This document shows, one piece after another, positions 5,816 through 11,281 of a DNA stretch of 11,281 nt (positions are counted from its first letter, which is position 1; each line of letters starts with the position of its first letter). The notes under the pieces are model-generated. The model had not been told where the DNA came from, ran no database searches, and worked only from the letters and a program-made list of their open reading frames with translations. The position numbers were made by a program, and so were the translations under genes. Source of the DNA: Phycisphaerae bacterium. Lineage in GTDB: Bacteria; Planctomycetota; Phycisphaerae; UBA1845; UTPLA1. The stretch spans positions 1 through 11,281 of the forward strand of contig JAJDEC010000424.1 of NCBI GenBank assembly GCA_029259995.1. The letters are read 5' to 3'.

Positions 5816-8023
5816 TCACGGTTGCGGTTCTGGTTCTTCGTCGTCTGATGTTCGCATGACGTCGTCACATCGGACGGGGACTTCCGTCAGCAGGGAAGTC
5901 GCAATAGCGAATGTGGCGGCCGTGCACGCGACGGCGTCGCCGAATGGAAGGCACACATGGCTGCCGGTTCTGGCGGCGTCGATAAATGCCTGCATCTCTG
6001 CCGCATGGCCTTTGCCGGACGCGCCGGCGCTCAGTTTTCGCGTCTTGCCCTTGTTCGTGATTGTTGCGTTGCGCCAATTATCGATCACGGCTGTGCGGTT
6101 CTGGCCGAAGACTTCGACGCGTTCCTTGCCGGCGGTCGTATCGCCGTTCGCGACGTAGATGAGCGTACCGATCGATCCGTCGCGCAGTCGGAGCGTGGCG
6201 ATGCAGTTGTCGTTCTGCTTGCCGTCGAGTCGGCCGCCGACCATTTCCGCATAGGCGCGTTCGACAGTGCTTCCCGCGATGAACTGGATCAGGTCCACCC
6301 AGTGGCAGCCTTCGCTGACGATTCGCCAGCCGCCTTCGTCGGCGTCCTGATACCATGAGTCCGCCTTGATCTCTCCCGCACTGACGCGGCAGACGATTTC
6401 GATGGGGCTTTGCGCGCCGGCGAACTCATCGCGGACGGCGATGGCCAGCGGGCTGAAGCGCCGGTTGTATCCCGGCATCAGGACGCGGCCGGATTCTGTT
6501 TGGGCGTCGATCACGTCGCGCAGTTCCGCCGGCTTCAGCGCCAACGGCTTCTCGACGAATACATGCTTGCCGGCGCGGAGCGCCTGGGCTGCGAATTTCG
6601 CATGCGTGTCGTGGCGCGTGGCAATCACGACGGCGTGGACTTCGTCGTCTTTCAAAACGTCGACGATATTGCTTGTGCAATAGTCGAAGCCGTGGCGGCC
6701 GCCGGCGCTGCGAGCGGAGAGGCCGCCTGCCGAACAAATTGCCCGAAGATGCGCGCCATTCGCCCTCTTCATGGCGGGGATCAGCGTTGCCGTTGCGAAG
6801 TTGCCGGCTCCGATGAGACCGATCCCGATGGCGCTTGAGCTCGTAGACTTGCCTGCGTTCGATTTCGCGAAGTCAACGCGCGTCGTTGGCTTTGCTTCCT
6901 TTGCGTACTCGAACAGTATCGCCACGCTCGAATCTTCGCCGCCCTCGTGCAGCTTTCGATAGGCTTCGGGGGCGTCGTCGAATGGGTAGATCGTCGGCTT
7001 CAACAAGGAAGGGCGCACGGCGCCGCTCTCGACGAGCCGGAGAAATTCCTCCATGTTGCGATTTTCCGTCCAGCGGACGTAGCCGATCGGATAATCAATG
7101 CCGCGGCGCTCGTAGTTCGCGTCATAGCGGCCGGGTCCGTACGAACGCGACATGACGACGCGCAGTTCCTTGTCGTAGTAGACGCGCCAATCGGCCTCGA
7201 CAGGAACCATGCCGACGATGGCCACTGTTCCGCGATCGCGCACGACTTCGCCGGCCAGCGTCATCGGATCGTTCGACTTCGTGCTCGCCGCGATGTAGGC
7301 CGCATCGACGCCGGCGCCATTCGTCAGCTGTTGAATCGTGTCCTTGAGTGTTGGGTTGTTGCGATGGAAGGCCTCGTCCGCGCCGCATTGTCGCGCGAGT
7401 TCGAGTTTGTCCTCGGCGATGTCGATACCGATCACGCGACAGCCGGCCGCCTTGAGAATCTGCACGCCGAGCAGACCGACGAGGCCGAGACCGACAACGA
7501 GGACGCTGTCGCCGAGTTTCACATTCGCCTGGCGCACGCCGTGCATGGCGATGGCGCCGACGGTCGTGAAGGCGGCGTCCTTGATGTCGGCGGCTTCGGG
7601 AATGCGCGCGACGAGTTTCCGTGGAACGAAGACAAACTCCGCGTGACAGGCGATGCCTTCGCCGGCGCATGCCACGAGATCGCCGACATTCAAATCGTCG
7701 ATTCCGGCGCCCACGGATTCGACGCGTCCCGCCATGCTGTAGCCGAGCGGCGTCAGTGCTTCGAGTCGTTCGCGGACCTTGTTCATGGATTCGACGACGC
7801 CGACTTGTTTGACGCTTTCGATGACTTGTCGAACTTTGTCGGGGCGGGCGCGGGCCTTTTCGATCAGGCTCATGCGCGCCTGTTGCACTTTCATGCGTTC
7901 CGTGCCCGTGCTGACAAGGGAAAAGGCCGTGCGCACCAGGACGCCGCCGGCGCGGCAAAGCGGCGCAGGGACATCCTCCAGCGAGAGCGATCCGTCGCGA
8001 TAGTTCTGCACAACCTGTTTCAT
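5816..8023 (-). CDS. Bi-domain oxidoreductase: MDR dehydrogenase fused to Gfo/Idh/MocA domain
   Basis: A 735-residue two-enzyme fusion. Residues 1-375 form a medium-chain dehydrogenase/reductase: SLVSTGTERM (35-44), GYSMAGRVESVG (94-105), a Rossmann loop GLGLVGLLG (178-186) and D201 after strand 2, which suggests NAD(H). The usual Cys and GHE zinc-site residues are replaced (STGTE, GYS) and there is no four-Cys structural zinc lobe, so it is probably zinc-free. After a Ser/Lys-rich linker (about 376-398), residues 399-720 form a Gfo/Idh/MocA dehydrogenase: GLIGAGNFA (402-410), EKPLALKP (491-498), GYNRRFSP (518-525), and H574/D577 in EGCHWVDLIQFIAG. This pairing is known from exopolysaccharide loci, where a role in sugar-nucleotide or uronic-acid chemistry is presumed. 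Start: ATG at 8023, overlapping the CapK-like gene's TGA (ATGA), with AGAGG ten bases upstream. The in-frame extension to 8404 lies inside that gene and is rejected. Confidence 0.9.
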   Translation of the reverse strand: MKQVVQNYRDGSLSLEDVPAPLCRAGGVLVRTAFSLVSTGTERMKVQQARMSLIEKARARPDKVRQVIESVKQVGVVESMNKVRERLEALTPLGYSMAGRVESVGAGIDDLNVGDLVACAGEGIACHAEFVFVPRKLVARIPEAADIKDAAFTTVGAIAMHGVRQANVKLGDSVLVVGLGLVGLLGVQILKAAGCRVIGIDIAEDKLELARQCGADEAFHRNNPTLKDTIQQLTNGAGVDAAYIAASTKSNDPMTLAGEVVRDRGTVAIVGMVPVEADWRVYYDKELRVVMSRSYGPGRYDANYERRGIDYPIGYVRWTENRNMEEFLRLVESGAVRPSLLKPTIYPFDDAPEAYRKLHEGGEDSSVAILFEYAKEAKPTTRVDFAKSNAGKSTSSSAIGIGLIGAGNFATATLIPAMKRANGAHLRAICSAGGLSARSAGGRHGFDYCTSNIVDVLKDDEVHAVVIATRHDTHAKFAAQALRAGKHVFVEKPLALKPAELRDVIDAQTESGRVLMPGYNRRFSPLAIAVRDEFAGAQSPIEIVCRVSAGEIKADSWYQDADEGGWRIVSEGCHWVDLIQFIAGSTVERAYAEMVGGRLDGKQNDNCIATLRLRDGSIGTLIYVANGDTTAGKERVEVFGQNRTAVIDNWRNATITNKGKTRKLSAGASGKGHAAEMQAFIDAARTGSHVCLPFGDAVACTAATFAIATSLLTEVPVRCDDVMRTSDDEEPEPQP

Positions 8024-9456
8024 GTCGCGCGTGCCTCTGTTCCTTCGCGCACAGCGTCCGGTATTCGTTGATCGACGAACGTCGTCTTTCCCCGATGCGT
8101 CAGTTCTATTTCGTCGCATAGCTCGACGTCGAACACGATCCTTTCGCCGAGTTTTCGGTCCAGGCTCTGCTTGATTGCCATCGTCCGGGAATGATCGAAT
8201 CCTTCGGCCGGTACGAGTCGTAGTGTTGCCTTGCCCGGCAGCGATTGTCGAAACTGGAAGCGTCGCACGCCGTCGAATGTGCGATCGTGCATGTTTACCG
8301 CCGTCCAGCTGATCTCCGTTCCATCCGCACAGATCAGCATCTCCTGTGTGCGATGCCCCTGGATATCCGTCAGCAGCATGTGTTCGCGGCCGCAGGCGTC
8401 GCAACGCGAATCGGCAAGCGTCGCATAGTCACCCGTGCGATATCGAATGAACGGCATGACGCGATTGATGAAGCCCGTGCCGACGATCTCGCCGCGATCG
8501 CCCGGTTTCGTGACGGGGTTTCCGGATGCATCGAGCAATTCGCAATAGCCATACGTCGGCCAGACGTGATACGTCGAAGCGTGTTCGCATTCCGCTGCCA
8601 GGACCAGCTTCTCGGAGTGGCCGTACCAGGAGAAGTAGCGCAGGCCCGTCGCTCGTTCGGTGGCGGCGCGATCGGCGTCGTAGACGATTTCCGAGCCGGC
8701 GAGGATGCCGCGGACATTTGTCGGCAACTTGCGGTTCGATCGATTGAGATAGCGCGTCAATGTGGCGATGGACGACGGGTAAACGTGGAGATGGCAGTCG
8801 CCGATCGTCGCCAGATGATTGAGATAGCGCCCCATATTCTCGTCGGTCATATGAAAATTGCTGTAGTAGTGCCGGCGAAGAATCGCATCGTAGCTATGGC
8901 GCAGACCTGCGCGATCGGGCGTGACGACTTGACCACGGAATACGGCCTGGACGTCGTTGGTGTCATAGCCCGCGCGCTGCCAACCGGCAACGAGATAGGC
9001 GTACTCGATGGCGGAACGATCGGCGCCGATGTGGAAGCCCATGGGTTCGCCGCCGGATCCGCCGGTCGTGACGTAGTCAACGCCGGGCGCCGACCTGGCG
9101 ACGGTCATCATGTCGTCGCCATGTTCGCGGATGGTTGACTTGTCGATTGTTGGCAGGCGGCGCACGTCGTCGAGGGCGTTGAGTGTGTCGGCATCGACTC
9201 CGGCGGCGGCATACGCACGTCGATAGTATGGCGATTGTGCGATCGCGCGTCCGACGATTTCGCGGATGCGATCCAGTTGCCAGGCGGTGGCCTTGGCCGC
9301 CGGCCATCGCTGCGATGCATTGGCGAATGCGAGTTGCTCGCGGAATGCGCGGCCCAGCCAGAATGTCGGCGGGGCGACGCCGAGGGCTGCGCCGAGGGCC
9401 TGCTTTACGCTCGGCGGCGTCTTTTCCCAAAAGTTTTTTCGTGACAGGGCGCTCAT
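8020..9456 (-). CDS. Phenylacetate-CoA ligase/CapK-family adenylate-forming enzyme
   Basis: A 478-residue member of the PaaK/CapK branch of the ANL (acyl-adenylate) superfamily, which activates a carboxylic acid with ATP and passes it to CoA or another acceptor. Seen in order: the ATP loop TTGGSGGEP (130-138), a SEIVYDADR turn (255-263), WYGHSEKL (277-284) in the A5 position, FIRYRTGD (336-343) in the A7 position, a C352-x2-C355 pair, QGHRTQEM (366-373), and a C-terminal RGKTTFVD (455-462) whose K458 matches the catalytic-lysine position. All core motifs look intact. CapK-type proteins recur in capsule and exopolysaccharide loci, where they are thought to help attach acyl or amino-acid groups; the acid used here is unknown. 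The ATG at 9456 overlaps the preceding TGA (ATGA) and has a good Shine-Dalgarno, so the in-frame extension to 9546 is rejected. Confidence 0.88.
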   Translation of the reverse strand: MSALSRKNFWEKTPPSVKQALGAALGVAPPTFWLGRAFREQLAFANASQRWPAAKATAWQLDRIREIVGRAIAQSPYYRRAYAAAGVDADTLNALDDVRRLPTIDKSTIREHGDDMMTVARSAPGVDYVTTGGSGGEPMGFHIGADRSAIEYAYLVAGWQRAGYDTNDVQAVFRGQVVTPDRAGLRHSYDAILRRHYYSNFHMTDENMGRYLNHLATIGDCHLHVYPSSIATLTRYLNRSNRKLPTNVRGILAGSEIVYDADRAATERATGLRYFSWYGHSEKLVLAAECEHASTYHVWPTYGYCELLDASGNPVTKPGDRGEIVGTGFINRVMPFIRYRTGDYATLADSRCDACGREHMLLTDIQGHRTQEMLICADGTEISWTAVNMHDRTFDGVRRFQFRQSLPGKATLRLVPAEGFDHSRTMAIKQSLDRKLGERIVFDVELCDEIELTHRGKTTFVDQRIPDAVREGTEARAT

Positions 9457-10793
9457 GCGTCGGCCCTCGTCAGGACGGCGTTCTGGTGCGGCTTTGAATC
9501 CGTGGTCGTCGCATCGCATCGCGGTCCACTCACGATCGAATGCCACAGCGAAGCCACTGGCGAAGTCGCAAGCGGCAACAACACCATGACAATTGGTAGA
9601 CTGAATCTCGATGAGTGAACAATCACGGCGGCGTAGAGCAACATGAAGGCGACAACGAACAACGCGATCAGCTCGGACGTCGATCGATCGGCCTGACGCA
9701 CCTGCCAGAGGCCGATGAGGGCCAGGGAAAGAACCGTCAGATTGACGATTCCATTGGCGAGCGACTTGGTCGGACTCGATGAGAAGTACCAGAAGCGCGC
9801 GCTGTTGATCGCCAGCTTTCGGGCCAGCAGAATCGGGGCTTCCTGATACATGGCGATGGCCGCATGTCCGTACTGCGTATCGATGTCGCGTGGTACGTCG
9901 AGATGACCGTCGGTATCGAGGCTGCTCAAGTCAATCGCGACGTCGTGGCGTGTCTGCATGTGTTCGACGGCCTTCAGTCGTGCGTACTTCAGGCTGGCGT
10001 CGCAATCGTCACCGCGATCGATCATGAAGTTACCGAGAAGCAGGTTGAAGCCCGCGCCGCCTGTGACAGGCACGAACGCGCCGGTCACTTCATGGTTTCT
10101 CGCGGTCCAGATGCCGACGAGCGCGAATCCGACGATCATCGCGATGGCTGACTGCGGGAGCGCCTTGCGATTTCGAAGGGCCGCGAAGATGCAGATCAAC
10201 ATGGGGATCGGCAGCACGACGGCTTTCGTGAGTGCGGCGGCCGCGAATGCGATGCCCGATCCTGCGCCATGTTTTCGAGTCGGCGATTGCATCAAGGCGA
10301 TCAATCCCCAGAGATAGAGTGCGATCGTGAGTGTCAGGAACGTGTCTGAGAAACTGCTGGCGCAGTAGTAGATGGACAATGGAAACAGGACGACGGGGGC
10401 TGCCCACAACATCGTGACGCGTTCGCGGAAGAGACGTCTTGTGATGACAAACACAACGGCGCAGGCGACGGACGACGCGAGGCAGTTCACGATCAGAATC
10501 GCTGTCGCCGCATTGCCGACGCCGGCATAGGCGACTGCAAGTGCAACGGGATAGAGCGGTGCGCGATAGATCGTTGGTGTGGCGTCGGGGGCGAACGCGT
10601 AGGTTCCATGGTCGACCATGTTGATTGCGAGGTCGATGTAGCCGTCCGTTGACGTAAAGAAGTCGCTCCGATTCGGGCCGACGTTCAGATTCAATATTGG
10701 AATTGCGACGAAGCAGAACGATGCGCGCACGATCAGTGCCGCCAGGAATACCAGCAGGGGAGCGAATCGAGTTTGCGCGGTGCGTGTCGTCAT
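9453..10793 (-). CDS. GT39/ArnT-like GT-C membrane glycosyltransferase
   Basis: A 446-residue integral membrane protein of the PMT/ArnT-like GT-C fold, using polyprenyl-phosphate sugars on the periplasmic side. TM1 is about residues 11-32. The first outside loop has an acidic residue in STDGYIDLA (48-56, D50), a usual place for the catalytic Asp, and then TIYRAPLYP (74-82), a family hallmark. ARNHEVTGAFVPVTGGAGFN (231-250) followed by LLLGN, and HSSRFSLPIVMVLLPLA (393-409), match the usual downstream blocks. About ten membrane segments are visible by eye. I chose the ATG at 10793, four bases past the preceding TGA, with AGGAG 14 bases upstream; a TTG at 10817 would add eight residues but has no well-placed binding site. 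The stop overlaps the CapK-like start. It probably transfers a sugar to the surface glycan or its lipid carrier; donor and acceptor are unknown. Confidence 0.85.
   Translation of the reverse strand: MTTRTAQTRFAPLLVFLAALIVRASFCFVAIPILNLNVGPNRSDFFTSTDGYIDLAINMVDHGTYAFAPDATPTIYRAPLYPVALAVAYAGVGNAATAILIVNCLASSVACAVVFVITRRLFRERVTMLWAAPVVLFPLSIYYCASSFSDTFLTLTIALYLWGLIALMQSPTRKHGAGSGIAFAAAALTKAVVLPIPMLICIFAALRNRKALPQSAIAMIVGFALVGIWTARNHEVTGAFVPVTGGAGFNLLLGNFMIDRGDDCDASLKYARLKAVEHMQTRHDVAIDLSSLDTDGHLDVPRDIDTQYGHAAIAMYQEAPILLARKLAINSARFWYFSSSPTKSLANGIVNLTVLSLALIGLWQVRQADRSTSELIALFVVAFMLLYAAVIVHSSRFSLPIVMVLLPLATSPVASLWHSIVSGPRCDATTTDSKPHQNAVLTRADA
9464..9468 (-). promoter_or_regulatory. Ribosome binding site for the CapK-like gene
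   Basis: GAGGG on the minus strand, seven bases before the ATG at 9456 and inside the end of the preceding gene. It decides this start over the upstream in-frame ATG at 9546. Confidence 0.65.
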
Positions 10794-10797
10794 GCGA

Positions 10798-11281
10798 TCA
10801 GGTATCACTCCTGGCAACCTTTGCGGTCAGGCCCGTGCTGGATTCCGTCGCCAGTTTCGCGGGCGTCGACGTCGGTCGTCTTGTCGTCGCGTTGGGCGAT
10901 GAGATCTGCTGCATCGCATCGGTCCACTTCTGCGCGACGGCCTGCGTTGCAGCGAACTGAATGACGGTTTCTCGACCTTGCAATCCCATTTGCGTGAGTT
11001 TCGATTCGTTCTCAAGCAATGCGTCGATCTGTGCTGCGGATTCAGCCGGATTATCCGGGGCAATCACGATGCCCGTTTCGCCTTCTCGAAGCAGGTCCGT
11101 CAGTTCTCCCACGTCGGGGGCGGCAATGGAAAGGCCCGCCGCCATCGCTTCCATCATCGCGATCGACTGTCCTTCCGATTCCGACGTGAGGACAAAGATC
11201 CGCGCCCGTCGGAGCAGCGGTGCGACGTCGTCTTTCTGCCCGAGAAATCGAACATTCCGAACGATGCCGAGTTGGCGTGCG
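10798..11281 (-). CDS. GT4-family glycosyltransferase, C-terminal part (5' end outside window)
   Basis: The frame stays open from the stop at 10798 to the right edge, giving 160 residues of a GT-B glycosyltransferase, family GT4 (Glycos_transf_1 domain). Upstream of the internal Met at 11157 it continues with NVRFLGQKDDVAPLLRRARIF and a strand into VLTSESEGQSIAMMEAMAAG. This holds the E-x7-E signature (E36 and E44 of the fragment) that binds the donor sugar nucleotide, followed by the typical GLSIAAPDVGELTDLLREGE and TGIVIAPDNP. The internal Met at 11157 is therefore not the start. The last 40 residues are polar and variable. The enzyme is cytosolic or membrane-associated and would transfer a sugar from a nucleotide donor during repeat-unit assembly. 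The next gene begins four bases after its stop, so they are probably cotranscribed. Sugar specificity is unknown. Confidence 0.9.
   Translation of the reverse strand, partial: ARQLGIVRNVRFLGQKDDVAPLLRRARIFVLTSESEGQSIAMMEAMAAGLSIAAPDVGELTDLLREGETGIVIAPDNPAESAAQIDALLENESKLTQMGLQGRETVIQFAATQAVAQKWTDAMQQISSPNATTRRPTSTPAKLATESSTGLTAKVARSDT

Noticed and set aside
5472..6158. 228-codon plus-strand open frame spanning the 80-base gap
   Set aside because: It overlaps two well-supported minus-strand genes and shows no domain or convincing start signal.
6947..8071. 374-codon open frame on the plus strand
   Set aside because: It lies almost wholly antisense to the bi-domain oxidoreductase, whose motifs are clear. 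Its protein is Asp/Ala/His/Arg-rich with no recognisable domain, typical of an antisense shadow in GC-rich DNA.
8024..8404. In-frame N-terminal extension of the bi-domain oxidoreductase
   Set aside because: It lies inside the CapK-like gene and reads as Arg/Asp-rich shadow sequence; the ATGA overlap at 8020-8023 and the family-typical N-terminus (MKQVVQNYRDG) support the shorter form.
9457..9546. In-frame N-terminal extension of the CapK-like protein
   Set aside because: It lies inside the GT39 gene; the start at 9456 has both a Shine-Dalgarno and an ATGA overlap.

Overview
The window is one dense block of minus-strand genes for building and exporting a surface polysaccharide (capsule, exopolysaccharide or O-antigen-like). 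It is transcribed from the right edge towards the left and meets the tail of one plus-strand gene at the far left. Base composition is GC-rich, the genes are tightly packed with start/stop overlaps, and coding strands favour G/C in third positions. This fits a Gram-negative-type bacterium, and the mix of a sulfotransferase, a bi-domain oxidoreductase and a CapK-like ligase would suit an environmental group such as Planctomycetota. No marker gene (rRNA, ribosomal protein) is present, so the lineage is inference only.

Layout in order of transcription (right to left): the C-terminal part of a GT4 glycosyltransferase (runs off the right edge); a GT39/ArnT-like GT-C membrane glycosyltransferase; a phenylacetate-CoA-ligase/CapK-type adenylate-forming enzyme; a fusion of a medium-chain dehydrogenase with a Gfo/Idh/MocA dehydrogenase; an 80-base gap with a possible hairpin; two different class I SAM methyltransferases; an O-antigen ligase/polymerase-type membrane protein; a sulfotransferase; and a Wzx-type flippase. 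Five junctions share bases between stop and start (four ATGA, one GTGA), which points to translational coupling. These overlaps also fix the start codons: longer in-frame extensions exist for several genes but would lie inside the upstream gene.

Inferred division of labour: the glycosyltransferases assemble or decorate the glycan; the bi-domain oxidoreductase and CapK-like enzyme probably make or attach an unusual sugar or acyl group; the methyltransferases and the sulfotransferase add methyl and sulfate groups; the flippase moves the lipid-linked unit across the inner membrane; and the ligase-family protein polymerises or transfers it. No initiating sugar-phosphate transferase, Wza/Wzc/Wzz export component, heparinase-like lyase or PAPS-making gene is seen, so the locus very likely continues past the right edge. 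The flippase looks like the end of the operon, because a plus-strand gene ends 27 bases beyond its stop.

No tRNA, rRNA, CRISPR array, insertion sequence or phage gene was recognised. No promoter could be supported; the main one is probably outside the window.
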